Of a stretch of DNA of 64,000 bases, positions 41,990 through 52,088 are shown one piece after another. The stretch comes from Streptomyces roseofulvus. Its GTDB lineage: Bacteria > Actinomycetota > Actinomycetes > Streptomycetales > Streptomycetaceae. The translations under genes and the position numbers were made by a program. The notes under the pieces were generated by a model, which was given only the letters and a program-made list of their open reading frames with translations, ran no database searches and was not told the origin of the DNA. The stretch's first letter is position 1; the number at the start of each line of letters is the position of its first letter. The stretch lies in assembly GCF_039534915.1 (NCBI RefSeq), contig NZ_BAAAWE010000001.1, forward strand, positions 5,022,001 through 5,086,000, written 5' to 3'.

Positions 41990-43197
41990 TGCCCACGAAG
42001 AAGCCGAGCCCGACCGTGCTCGCCGTCATCCCCGCACGGGGCGGCTCCAAGGGCGTCCCCGCCAAGAACCTCGCCCCGGTCGCCGGGATCCCGCTGGTCG
42101 GCCGGGCCGTCCGGGCCTGCCTGGGCGCGGTCGGCGTCACCGACGTCGTCGTCTCCACCGACGACCACGCCATCGCCGCGGCCGCCCGCTCCTTCGGCGC
42201 CGAGGCCGTCCAGCGGCCCGCCGCGATCGCGGGCGACACCGCCACCAGCGAGTCGGCCGTGCTGCACGCCCTGGACGCCTTCGAGGCCACCGCGGGACGG
42301 ACCGCCGACGTGGTCCTCCTCGTCCAGTGCACCAGTCCCTTCCTGACCTCCGCCGAGGTCGCCGAGGCCGTCGCCCGGATCGTCGACGGGGAGGCCGACA
42401 CCGCCTTCACCGCCGCGCCCTCGCACGGCTTCCTGTGGAAGGAGACGGCGGACGGCGCCACCGGCGTCAACCACGACAAGGCCCACCGGCCGCGCCGCCA
42501 GGACCGCGAGCCCGAGTACCTGGAGACCGGCGCCGTCTACGCGATGGACGCGGCCGGCTTCCGTACCCACGGGCACCGCTTCTTCGGCCGCACCGCGCTC
42601 GTCGTCACCGACCCGGCCCGCGTCCTGGAGATCGACGACCCGCACGACCTGGCCCGCGCCAAGGCCCTGGCGCCGCTCCTCGACGAGCCGGCCACCCCCG
42701 GCTTCAGCGACGTCGACGCGGTCGTCCTCGACTTCGACGGCACCCAGACCGACGACCGGGTCCACCTCGACGCGGAGGGCCGGGAGTTCGTCTCCGCCCA
42801 CCGCGGCGACGGCCTCGGCATCGCGGCCCTGCGCCGCGCCGGACTGCCCGTCCTCATCCTCTCCACCGAACAGAACCCCGTCGTCGCCGCCCGCGCCCGG
42901 AAGCTGCGGATCCCCGTCCTGCACGGGATCGACCGCAAGGACCTCGCCCTCAAGGAGTGGTGCGAGGCCGAGGGCATCGACCCCGCGCGCGTCCTCTACG
43001 CCGGCAACGACGTCAACGACCTGCCCTGCTTCCACCTCGTCGGCTGGCCCGTCGCGGTGGGCAGCGCCCACGACTCCGTCCGGGCCGCGGCCCGCGCGGT
43101 CACCGTCACCCCGGGCGGCTTCGGAGCGATCCGCGAGATCGCCGCCTGGCTCCTCGGACCCGAGCTGAACACCCCCACCACCACCCCCGCCGAATAA
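41989..43197 (+). CDS. neuA: CMP-nonulosonate synthetase fused to HAD phosphatase
   Basis: 402 residues in two domains. Residues 1-225: cytidylyltransferase with VIPARGGSKGVPAKNL, STDDHAIAAAA, VLLVQCTSPF and PEYLETGAVYAMD. Residues about 235-390: a KdsC/YrbI-like HAD phosphatase with VVLDFDGTQTDD, ILSTEQNPVVAARA, IDRKDLAL and YAGNDVNDLP, all catalytic positions kept. The fused form could remove the 9-phosphate of Kdn-9-P or Neu5Ac-9-P and then activate the sugar with CTP. Coupled to the upstream DUF6716 gene; neuB follows after 13 nt. Confidence 0.92.
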   Translation: MPTKKPSPTVLAVIPARGGSKGVPAKNLAPVAGIPLVGRAVRACLGAVGVTDVVVSTDDHAIAAAARSFGAEAVQRPAAIAGDTATSESAVLHALDAFEATAGRTADVVLLVQCTSPFLTSAEVAEAVARIVDGEADTAFTAAPSHGFLWKETADGATGVNHDKAHRPRRQDREPEYLETGAVYAMDAAGFRTHGHRFFGRTALVVTDPARVLEIDDPHDLARAKALAPLLDEPATPGFSDVDAVVLDFDGTQTDDRVHLDAEGREFVSAHRGDGLGIAALRRAGLPVLILSTEQNPVVAARARKLRIPVLHGIDRKDLALKEWCEAEGIDPARVLYAGNDVNDLPCFHLVGWPVAVGSAHDSVRAAARAVTVTPGGFGAIREIAAWLLGPELNTPTTTPAE

Positions 43198-43210
43198 AGG
43201 AAGCACCACC

Positions 43211-44104
43211 ATGAGCACCCGTCTGCGCACCCTCGGCCCGAAGACCGCCGGCCCCGGACAGCCCGTCTACATCTGCGGCGAGATCGGCATCAACCACAAC
43301 GGCGACCTCGAGAACGCCTTCAAGCTGATCGACGTGGCCGCCGAGGCCGGCTGCGACGCCGTCAAGTTCCAGAAGCGCACGCCGGAGATCTGCACCCCGC
43401 GCGACCAGTGGGACATCGAGCGCGACACCCCCTGGGGCCGGATGACGTACATCGACTACCGCCACCGCGTCGAGTTCGGCGAGGACGAGTACCGCCAGAT
43501 CGACGAGCACTGCAAGAAGCGCGGCATCGACTGGTTCGCCTCCCCGTGGGACACCGAGGCCGTCGCCTTCCTGGAGAAGTTCGACGTCCCGGCCCACAAG
43601 GTGGCCTCCGCCTCCCTCACCGACGACGAGCTGCTGCGCGAGCTGCGCGCCACCGGCCGCACCGTCATCCTCTCCACCGGCATGTCGACGCCGAAGCAGA
43701 TCCGCCACGCGGTCGAGGTCCTGGGCAGCGACAACATCCTGCTCTGCCACGCCACCTCCACCTACCCGGCCAAGGCCGAGGAGCTGAACCTGCGCGTCAT
43801 CCAGACGCTGCAGGAGGAGTACCCGAACGTCCCGATCGGCTACTCCGGCCACGAGACCGGCCTCCAGACCACCCTCGCCGCCGTCGCCCTCGGCGCCACC
43901 TTCGTCGAGCGCCACATCACCCTCGACCGCGCCATGTGGGGCTCGGACCAGGCCGCCTCCGTCGAGCCGCAGGGCCTGGAGCGCCTCGTCCGCGACATCC
44001 GCACCATCGAGACCGCGCTCGGCGACGGCGTGAAGAAGGTGTACGAGTCGGAGCTCGGCCCGATGAAGAAGCTCCGCCGCGTCCTGGAGCCCGTCTCCGC
44101 ATGA
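43211..44104 (+). CDS. neuB: N-acetylneuraminate/Kdn synthase, short form without SAF domain
   Basis: 297 residues. The NeuB barrel is complete: YICGEIGINHNGD, AGCDAVKFQKRTPE, IDWFASPWDTEAV, ILSTGMSTPKQI, LLCHATSTYPAKAEELNLR and IGYSGHETGL. It condenses phosphoenolpyruvate with a mannose-type sugar (phosphate) to a nine-carbon acid. The usual C-terminal SAF (antifreeze-like) domain of about 60 residues, which closes over the neighbour's active site, is missing. As I recall, Streptomyces homologues make Kdn for teichulosonic acid. ATG 43211 has AAAGGAAG upstream. Confidence 0.93.
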   Translation: MSTRLRTLGPKTAGPGQPVYICGEIGINHNGDLENAFKLIDVAAEAGCDAVKFQKRTPEICTPRDQWDIERDTPWGRMTYIDYRHRVEFGEDEYRQIDEHCKKRGIDWFASPWDTEAVAFLEKFDVPAHKVASASLTDDELLRELRATGRTVILSTGMSTPKQIRHAVEVLGSDNILLCHATSTYPAKAEELNLRVIQTLQEEYPNVPIGYSGHETGLQTTLAAVALGATFVERHITLDRAMWGSDQAASVEPQGLERLVRDIRTIETALGDGVKKVYESELGPMKKLRRVLEPVSA

Positions 44105-45273
44105 CCGGCCGACTGGCGTTCGTCGAGAGCCCCGTCCAGCTCCTGAACGTCCTGGAGTGGGCGCACGCGCGCGGCCGGGGCCCGGCCCCGGCCGCGGCGC
44201 CCGCCCCCGAGCTCTCGGCTTCGCTCGAGCAGGGGGGACCCCCGTCTTCGCCGGCCTCCGGGCCGGCCCCCGGGGAGCCGGCCGGCTCCGCCGCCGACGA
44301 CCTCCGGATCGTGGTCCTCTCGCCGACCGACCCCATGTCGCGGGGCCAGCTGCGCCGGATGGCCCAGCTGGCCCGCGACGAGGGGTTCGCCGTGCACTGG
44401 CAGGAGGCGCGGGCGGGGCGCGGAGCGCTCGTGCGGACCCTGCGGGAGCTCGGCGGGCCGCTGCGCGCCGCCGACCGCGTGATCGTCGGCGACCCGTTCT
44501 CCCGCTACGTCCAGCTGCTGCTCACCCTGTTCGGCCCCCGGCACGTCACGGTCGTCGACGACGGCACCGCGACCATGGAGTTCGCCGCCCAGCTCGCGGG
44601 CGGGGAGCGGCTGGTCCGCTGGCACCGCAAGGGCGACCTCGGGCCGCGCGAGCTGGCCCTCGCCCCGGTCACCTCGCTGGCCCGCCGCCGGCTGGCCCCC
44701 GGGCCCGGCCGGACCGTGGAGATCTTCACCTCGCTGCCCGTCCAGGCGCCGCCCGGCACGGAGGTCACCGAGAACGCCTACGCGTGGACCCGGGAGCGCT
44801 TCGGACCGCCCCCGCTCACCGGCGGCGCCGACCTCGTGGGCACCTCGCTCGTCGAGACCGGGGTGGTCGACGCGGAGCACTACCTCCGGGTGGTCGGGCA
44901 GCTGGCCCGCACCCACGGCGCCACCCGCTACTTCGCCCACCGCCGCGAGACCCCGGAGAAGCTGCACCGGGTCGCGGTCGAGACCGGCCTCCAGGTGGTC
45001 CGCCCGGACCTGCCGCTGGAGCTGATCGCCCGGCGCGGTCCGATCGGCGCCACCATCGTCAGCTTCCCGTCCACGGTCGTCCACACCCTGCCGCTCGCCC
45101 TGGCGGGCACCGGGGTCAAGGTGGCCGTCTGCGAGATCGCGCCGGAGTGGCTGAAGGCCACCGCCTCGCCGCGGGCCCAGGGCTTCCTGGCGGGCGTCGC
45201 CGGCACGGCGTCGGGGGCGGACCGCCTCACCCCGCGCAACACGTCGGCGGTCGACCGGCTCGAATTCGGGTGA
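44101..45273 (+). CDS. Putative GT52/polysialyltransferase-like transferase
   Basis: 390 residues. The N-terminus (LAFVESPVQLLNVLEWA) looks like GT52-type sialyltransferase-related proteins; later come VIVGDPFSRYVQLLLTLFG, VVDDGTATMEFAAQ, YFAHRRETPEKL (an H-R-R-E block) and SFPSTVVHTLPLAL, as in families using CMP-sugars. A low-complexity stretch at about residues 27-65 is encoded partly by a dispersed repeat. ATG 44101 overlaps the neuB stop (ATGA). Expected to transfer Kdn or a related acid; the exact linkage is unknown. Confidence 0.7.
   Translation: MTGRLAFVESPVQLLNVLEWAHARGRGPAPAAAPAPELSASLEQGGPPSSPASGPAPGEPAGSAADDLRIVVLSPTDPMSRGQLRRMAQLARDEGFAVHWQEARAGRGALVRTLRELGGPLRAADRVIVGDPFSRYVQLLLTLFGPRHVTVVDDGTATMEFAAQLAGGERLVRWHRKGDLGPRELALAPVTSLARRRLAPGPGRTVEIFTSLPVQAPPGTEVTENAYAWTRERFGPPPLTGGADLVGTSLVETGVVDAEHYLRVVGQLARTHGATRYFAHRRETPEKLHRVAVETGLQVVRPDLPLELIARRGPIGATIVSFPSTVVHTLPLALAGTGVKVAVCEIAPEWLKATASPRAQGFLAGVAGTASGADRLTPRNTSAVDRLEFG
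44209..44243 (+). repeat. Dispersed Streptomyces repeat inserted in frame
   Basis: The GCTCGAGC palindrome followed by AGGGGGGACCCCC, preceded by CTCGGCTTC, is a short sequence I recognise from many Streptomyces genomes. It encodes ELSASLEQGGPP here and adds about a dozen residues to the transferase. Confidence 0.6.
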
Positions 45274-45343
45274 CCATACCCATACGGAGTGTGTCCCATG
45301 CACGGCAAACCGAGATTCTTTCCCCTAACGGGCTGAAGTTTTC

Positions 45344-45366
45344 GTGATCAACGGGCAGTTGATCAC
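45344..45366. promoter_or_regulatory. Inverted repeat upstream of the M20 peptidase gene
   Basis: GTGATCAAC and GTTGATCAC, perfect 9-nt arms around GGGCA, end 10 nt before the TACGCT -10 box. Position and symmetry suggest a repressor site. Confidence 0.55.
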
Positions 45367-45389
45367 CGGATGGGCCTACGCTTCAAAGG

Positions 45390-46607
45390 GTGAACCAGTT
45401 GATGTCCCGTGAGCCCGGATCCGCCACCCTGCCCGGAACGCTGTCCTCCGCCCTGCGCGACGAACTGATCGCCTTCCGCAGGGACTTGCACATGCACCCG
45501 GAGCTCGGCAACCAGGAGTTCCGTACCACCGCCGCGCTCAAGGCCCGCCTGGAGGCGGCCGGCCTGGCGCCGCGCGTCCTCCCGGGCGGCACGGGCCTCA
45601 TCTGTGACATCGGCACGTACGACGGCGGGCGTCCCATGCTCGCCGTCCGCGCCGACCTCGACGCCCTGCCCATCCCGGACGCCAAGACCGTCGCGTACCG
45701 CTCCACCGTCCCCAACCGCGCCCACGCCTGCGGCCACGACGTGCACACCACCACCGTCCTCGGCGCGGGCCTCGTCCTCGCCGAGATGGAGCGCGAGGGC
45801 CGGCTGCCCCGCCCGGTGCGGCTGCTCTTTCAGCCCGCCGAGGAGGTGCTGCCGGGAGGCGCGGCCGACGCGGTCGCGGCCGGCGTCCTCGACGGCGTCG
45901 GCCGTATCATCGCCGTCCACTGCGACCCCAAGGTCGACGCGGGGAAGATCGGGCTGCGCACCGGCCCCATCACCTCCGCCTGCGACCGGCTGGAAATCAC
46001 CCTCGACGGCCCCGGCGGCCACACCGCCCGCCCGCACCTCACCACCGACCTCGTCACCGCCGCCGCCCGGATCGCCACCGACGTGCCGGCCGTGCTCGCC
46101 CGCCGGGTCGACGCCCGCTCCGGCCTCTCGGTCACCTGGGGCCGGATCGAGGCCGGCCACGCGCCCAACGTCATCCCGCAGCACGCCGAGCTCTCCGGCA
46201 CCGTCCGCTGCCTCGACCTGCCCGCCTGGCGCGACGCGCCCGATCTGGTGCACGCCGCCGTCGACGAGATCGCCACGCTGCACCGGGCCAAGTCCACGGT
46301 GAACTACGTCCGGGGCGTCCCGCCGGTCGTCAACGACCACATGGTCGCCGAACTGCTCCGGGAGGCCATGACGGCCCGGTGCGGCGTCGACTCGGTCGAG
46401 GACACCGAGCAGAGCCTGGGCGGCGAGGACTTCTCCTGGTACCTGGAGCACGTGCCCGGCGCGATGGCCCGGCTGGGCGTCCGCACCCCCGGCGATCCGC
46501 GCGTCCGGGACCTCCACGCGGGCGACTTCGACGTCGACGAGCGGTGCATCCGGACCGCCGTCGAGCTCTTCACCGCCGCCGCGCTGATCGACGCCGGAGC
46601 GAGCTGA
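45390..46607 (+). CDS. M20-family amidohydrolase/peptidase
   Basis: 405 residues. Zinc-site and catalytic motifs: FRRDLHMHPELGNQEF, VRADLDALPI, HACGHDVHTTTV, LFQPAEEVLPGGA, GPGGHTARPH in the lid domain, and GGEDFSWYLEHVPGA. It resembles hippurate/IAA-amino-acid hydrolases that cleave N-acyl amino acids. GTG 45390 has TACGCT 7 nt upstream and no Shine-Dalgarno (leaderless); ATG 45402 is an alternative. It is followed by a strong terminator, so it is separate from the nucleoside genes. Confidence 0.9.
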   Translation: MNQLMSREPGSATLPGTLSSALRDELIAFRRDLHMHPELGNQEFRTTAALKARLEAAGLAPRVLPGGTGLICDIGTYDGGRPMLAVRADLDALPIPDAKTVAYRSTVPNRAHACGHDVHTTTVLGAGLVLAEMEREGRLPRPVRLLFQPAEEVLPGGAADAVAAGVLDGVGRIIAVHCDPKVDAGKIGLRTGPITSACDRLEITLDGPGGHTARPHLTTDLVTAAARIATDVPAVLARRVDARSGLSVTWGRIEAGHAPNVIPQHAELSGTVRCLDLPAWRDAPDLVHAAVDEIATLHRAKSTVNYVRGVPPVVNDHMVAELLREAMTARCGVDSVEDTEQSLGGEDFSWYLEHVPGAMARLGVRTPGDPRVRDLHAGDFDVDERCIRTAVELFTAAALIDAGAS

Positions 46608-46613
46608 TCCCCC

Positions 46614-46650
46614 GGGGCACCGCCTCCCGCCAGGCGTGCGGCGGTGCCCC
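46614..46650 (+). terminator. Terminator after the M20 peptidase gene
   Basis: A perfect 11-bp stem (46614-46624 with 46640-46650), 15-nt loop, 6 nt after the stop codon. Confidence 0.8.
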
Positions 46651-46764
46651 CATCTCTGCTGATGACACGGGGTTGCGCCTTGATCGCGAAGCGTGTACGG
46701 GTACTGTGGCCCGTGGGTTCGCGTCGATACGGTAACGACTCATGAACGGGTCTTTAACTGACAT

Positions 46765-46776
46765 CTACGCGCGTTA
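46765..46776. promoter_or_regulatory. Nucleoside-regulon motif, BMP lipoprotein gene
   Basis: CTACGCGCGTTA matches the palindrome CTACGCGCGTAG at 10 of 12 positions and lies 62 nt before the TTG start. TACGAT directly behind it may be the -10. Confidence 0.55.
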
Positions 46777-46838
46777 CGATCGCCGCAAAGCCAGCGCCGG
46801 AAGAGGCGCTTTCGGTCAGTCTTGAAGGGACCCTCCTC

Positions 46839-47891
46839 TTGCGCCGGATCACCAGGATCACCACCGTGGGCATCGCCTCCGCGGCGCTCGCGCTCTCCGC
46901 GACCGCCTGTGGCAAGTCGTCCTCCGACGGCGGCTCCGACTCCGACTCGAAGGCCACCAAGGCCGCCATCGCGTACGACATCGGCGGCCGTGGCGACCAG
47001 TCCTTCAACGACGCCGCCTACGCGGGCCTGAAGAAGGCCGAGGACGACCTGGGCGTCAAGGGCGCCGAGGCCGAGCCGTCGTCCGGTGAGGGCGACGCCG
47101 ACAAGGTGCAGCGCCTCACCTCGCTGGCCCGCGCCGGCAACAACCCGGTCATCGGCGTCGGCTTCGCCTACGCCCCGGCCATCGAGAAGGTCGCCAAGCA
47201 GTTCCCGGACACGACCTTCGGCATCATCGACGACACCTCGGTGACTGGCAAGAACATCGCCAACCTCGTCTTCAACGAGGAGCAGGGCTCCTACCTGGCC
47301 GGCGTCGCCGCCGCCAAGGCGTCCAAGTCCGGCACGGTCGGCTTCATCGGCGGTGTCGAGGTCCCGCTGATCAAGAAGTTCGAGGCCGGCTACGTCCAGG
47401 GCGTCAAGGACACCAACCCCAAGGCGAAGGTGCTCACCCAGTACCTGACCCAGCCGCCGAACTTCGACGGCTTCGCCAAGCCCGACCTGGGCAAGGCCGC
47501 CGCCGAGGGCCAGCTCGACAAGGGCGCCGACGTGATCTACGCCGCCGCCGGTCTCGCCGGCTCCGGTGCGATCGAGGCCGCGTCCAAGGCCGGCAAGTGG
47601 TCCATCGGCGTCGACTCCGACCAGTACAACCAGGCGGGTCTCGCCGAGTACAAGGACTCGATCCTGACCTCGGTCACCAAGGACGTCTCCGACTCGGTCT
47701 ACAACCTGATCAAGTCGGTCAAGGACGGCAAGCCGCAGACCGGTGAGGTCCGCTACGGTCTCGCCACGGACGGCGTCGGCCTGGCCGACTCCAACCCGAA
47801 GTACAAGTCGATGGCCGACCTCATCGCCGCCGTCGAGAAGGCGAAGAAGGACATCGTCGACGGCAAGATCACGGTCAAGACCGCTCCGTAA
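46839..47891 (+). CDS. BMP-family nucleoside-binding lipoprotein
   Basis: 350 residues. A lipobox (LSATAC near residue 24) and an Asp/Ser linker lead into a BMP/PnrA domain: IAYDIGGRGDQSFNDAAYAGL, VGFAYAPAIEKVA, FNEEQGSYLAGVAAA, GFIGGVEVPLIKKFEAGY and a DVIYAAAGLAGSG strand. The family binds purine nucleosides outside the membrane and feeds ABC permeases such as those downstream. TTG 46839 has AAGGGA 9 nt upstream and yields a normal signal peptide. A hairpin follows, so the ATPase gene has its own promoter. Confidence 0.93.
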   Translation: MRRITRITTVGIASAALALSATACGKSSSDGGSDSDSKATKAAIAYDIGGRGDQSFNDAAYAGLKKAEDDLGVKGAEAEPSSGEGDADKVQRLTSLARAGNNPVIGVGFAYAPAIEKVAKQFPDTTFGIIDDTSVTGKNIANLVFNEEQGSYLAGVAAAKASKSGTVGFIGGVEVPLIKKFEAGYVQGVKDTNPKAKVLTQYLTQPPNFDGFAKPDLGKAAAEGQLDKGADVIYAAAGLAGSGAIEAASKAGKWSIGVDSDQYNQAGLAEYKDSILTSVTKDVSDSVYNLIKSVKDGKPQTGEVRYGLATDGVGLADSNPKYKSMADLIAAVEKAKKDIVDGKITVKTAP

Positions 47892-47919
47892 GGCGCGCAG
47901 CTCACGACCTTCTGCCCGC

Positions 47920-47957
47920 GGGCCCGGCCCCGGTGGGACTCCCACCGGACCGGGCCC
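47920..47957 (+). terminator. Terminator after the BMP lipoprotein gene
   Basis: GGGCCCGG (47920-47927) pairs with CCGGGCCC (47950-47957), and CGGTGGGA pairs with the TCCCACCG inside. It may only reduce read-through to the transporter genes. Confidence 0.7.
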
Positions 47958-47996
47958 CGGCCCCATTCCCGTACGGGTTTTCACTTTTCGGCAGCG

Positions 47997-48008
47997 CTAC
48001 GCGTGTAG
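47997..48008. promoter_or_regulatory. Nucleoside-regulon motif, ABC transporter operon
   Basis: CTACGCGTGTAG matches CTACGCGCGTAG at 11 of 12 positions. It lies 75-99 nt before the possible starts of the ATPase gene. Confidence 0.65.
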
Positions 48009-48106
48009 ATGTCGCACTGGCACGATAACTTCGCCCCGCCCTGCCCTCCGCTCCCACTCCTTTCGGCCAAGGAGAGTGCGTCATCAACGCGTCCAGCCCC
48101 CCCGCC

Positions 48107-49710
<1,604 letters not shown>

Positions 49711-49714
<4 letters not shown>

Positions 49715-50829
49715 TGAAATTCGACAAGGACAAGCTGATCATCGGGGCCGCCGGCCCGGTGCTCGCGCTGGTCTCCTCGTTCGTGCTCACCATGCTGGTG
49801 CTGCTCGCGACGGGCCTCGACCCGATCGAGCCGATCACCCTGATGATCGACAACGCCGGCTACTCGGACATCCAGGTCCTGATCGTCAACCAGACGGGGA
49901 TCTACTACCTGGCAGCCCTGGCCGTTGCCATCGGCTTCCGGATGAACCTCTTCAACATCGGCGTCGACGGCCAGTACCGTCTCGCCGCGATGGTCTCGGC
50001 CGTGGTCGGCGCCTCGGTCGAGCTGCCGGGCCCGCTGCACATCCTGCTGATCGTGGTCGTCGCGATCCTCACCGGCGCCTTCTGGGCCGGCATCGCCGGC
50101 ATCCTGAAGACCACCCGCGGGGTCTCCGAGGTCGTCTCGACGATCATGCTCAACGCCATCGCGACCTCGCTGATCGCCTGGCTGATCCTGCCGAAGAACC
50201 TCGGCGTCCAGCCCGAGGGCTCCAACGACCTGACGACCGGCAAGATCGCCGAGTCCGGCTGGTTCCCCGGCATCGACATGGGCCAGGGCAACGGCGAGAT
50301 CTACGGCTTCACCTTCGTCGCCCTCGCCCTCGGCGTCGTCTACTGGTTCGTCCTCAACCGCACCAGGTTCGGCTTCGACCTGCGCGCCACCGGCGAGAGC
50401 GAGTCCGCGGCCCAGGCCAGCGGCGTCGACGCCAAGAAGATGATTCTCACCTCGATGCTCATCTCGGGTGGTCTGGCCGGTCTCTCCGGCATGCCCACGC
50501 TGCTCGGCGACACCCACACGTACAGCCTGTCGTTCCCCGTCGGCGTCGGCTTCACCGCCATCACCATCGCGCTGCTCGGCCGGAACAACCCGGTCGGCAT
50601 CCTCTTCGCCGCGCTGCTCTTCGCGTTCCTCGACAAGGCGTCCTCGTCGCTCGACGTCGAGGGCTACCCGAAGGAGATCACGCAGATCATGCAGGGCATC
50701 ATCGTGATCGCCGTGGTCGTCTCCTACGAGCTCGTCCGCCGTTACGGCACCCGCCGCCAGCAGCAGAAGGTCGGCGAGGAGCTGGCCGCCGGCGGCGCCA
50801 TCAAGACCGACAAGGAGGTCTCGGCATGA
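49711..50829 (+). CDS. Nucleoside ABC transporter permease 1
   Basis: 372 residues, about eight to ten helices, BPD_transp_2 family (YufP/NupP-like). Typical pieces: FRMNLFNIGVDGQY, TTRGVSEVVSTIMLN and GESESAAQASGVDAKK, which is the cytoplasmic loop contacting the ATPase. ATG 49711 overlaps the ATPase stop, and the stop overlaps the second permease start, so the genes are translationally coupled. Confidence 0.93.
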
Positions 50830-52088
50830 GCACCGGTACCGTCGCCAAGCCGAGCGCCGCTCCCAAGAAGACCGGGCGCCGCAAGCTCACCTGGCCCTGG
50901 ATCCTGCTGATCGTCGCGGCCGGCCTCGTCCTCTTCTCCCTCGTCCGCGTCGTCTCCGGCGCCGACGACCTGACCTCCGTCGGCCAGGTGTCCGGCGCGC
51001 TGCGGCTCGCCGTCCCGATCGGCATGGCCGGTCTCGGCGGTCTGTGGGCCGAGCGCGCGGGCGTGGTCAACATCGGCCTCGAAGGCATGATGATCCTGGG
51101 CACCTGGTTCGGTGCCTGGGCCGGCTACCAGTGGGGCCCCTGGGTGGGCGTCCTGCTCGGTCTGCTCGGCGGCGCGCTCGGCGGCCTGCTGCACGCGATC
51201 ATCACCGTCACGTTCAACGTGAACCACATCGTCTCCGGTGTGGCGATCAACATCCTCGCGGCCGGCTTCACGATGTACCTCTCGAACTTCACGTTCGCGG
51301 AGGCCGAGGGCGGCTCCTCCAAGCAGTCCCCGCGCATCGACCCGATCACCGACATCACCATCCCGGGTCTGTCGGACTGGCTGGCCGACCTCCAGCAGAA
51401 GCACTGGTTCCTGGTCTCCGACATCGCCGGCATCCTCGGTGGCCTGGTGACCGACCTGTCGCTGCTGACCGTCGTCGCGATCCTGCTGATCCCGGCCACC
51501 TGGTGGGTGCTGTGGCGCACGGCCTTCGGCCTGCGGCTCCGCTCCTGCGGTGAGAACCCGGTCGCCGCCGAGTCCCTCGGCGTCAACGTCTACAAGTACA
51601 AGTACATCGCGGTCGTCGTCTCCGGCGCCCTCGCCGGCCTCGGCGGCGCGTTCCTGGCGATCGTCTCCACCGGCATCTACCAGGAGGGCCAGACCGGCGG
51701 ACGCGGTTACATCGGTCTCGCCGCGATGATCTTCGGCAACTGGATGCCCGGCGGCATGGCGCTCGGCGCCGGCCTCTTCGGCTTCACCGACAGCCTCAAG
51801 ATCCGCGGCGGCTCCGAGAACGTCCACGCACTGCTGCTGCTCGTCGCGATCCTGCTGGTGCTGGCCGCCGCCTGGCAGCTGTACAAGAAGAAGTACGTGC
51901 CCGCCGTGGTCTCCGCCGTCTTCGCGGCCGGGTTCTTCGTCTGGTACGCGCTCACCGACCAGGTCCCGAGCCAGTTCGTGGACGCGGCCCCGTACATCAC
52001 CACCCTGCTCGTGCTGGCCCTGTCCGCACAGCGGTTGAGGATGCCGAAGGCGGACGGCCTGCCGTACCGGAAGGGACAGGGCAAGTGA
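50826..52088 (+). CDS. Nucleoside ABC transporter permease 2
   Basis: 420 residues, BPD_transp_2 family (YufQ/NupQ-like): GLWAERAGVVNIGLEGMMILG, VNHIVSGVAINILAAGFT and RSCGENPVAAESLGVNVYKYK. It has an Ala/Lys-rich cytoplasmic N-terminus, about ten helices and a longer C-terminal part with two extra helices. It pairs with permease 1 to form the channel. The cdd start overlaps its stop (GTGA), tying uptake directly to deamination. Confidence 0.93.
   Translation: MSTGTVAKPSAAPKKTGRRKLTWPWILLIVAAGLVLFSLVRVVSGADDLTSVGQVSGALRLAVPIGMAGLGGLWAERAGVVNIGLEGMMILGTWFGAWAGYQWGPWVGVLLGLLGGALGGLLHAIITVTFNVNHIVSGVAINILAAGFTMYLSNFTFAEAEGGSSKQSPRIDPITDITIPGLSDWLADLQQKHWFLVSDIAGILGGLVTDLSLLTVVAILLIPATWWVLWRTAFGLRLRSCGENPVAAESLGVNVYKYKYIAVVVSGALAGLGGAFLAIVSTGIYQEGQTGGRGYIGLAAMIFGNWMPGGMALGAGLFGFTDSLKIRGGSENVHALLLLVAILLVLAAAWQLYKKKYVPAVVSAVFAAGFFVWYALTDQVPSQFVDAAPYITTLLVLALSAQRLRMPKADGLPYRKGQGK

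Noticed and set aside
38091..45273. Secondary-metabolite gene cluster
   Set aside because: No polyketide, peptide or terpene core enzymes are present; the genes fit a cell-wall glycopolymer instead.
46690..46740. tRNA-like GGGTTCGCGTC sequence
   Set aside because: No cloverleaf stems or acceptor pairing can be formed around it; no tRNA gene is seen anywhere in the window.
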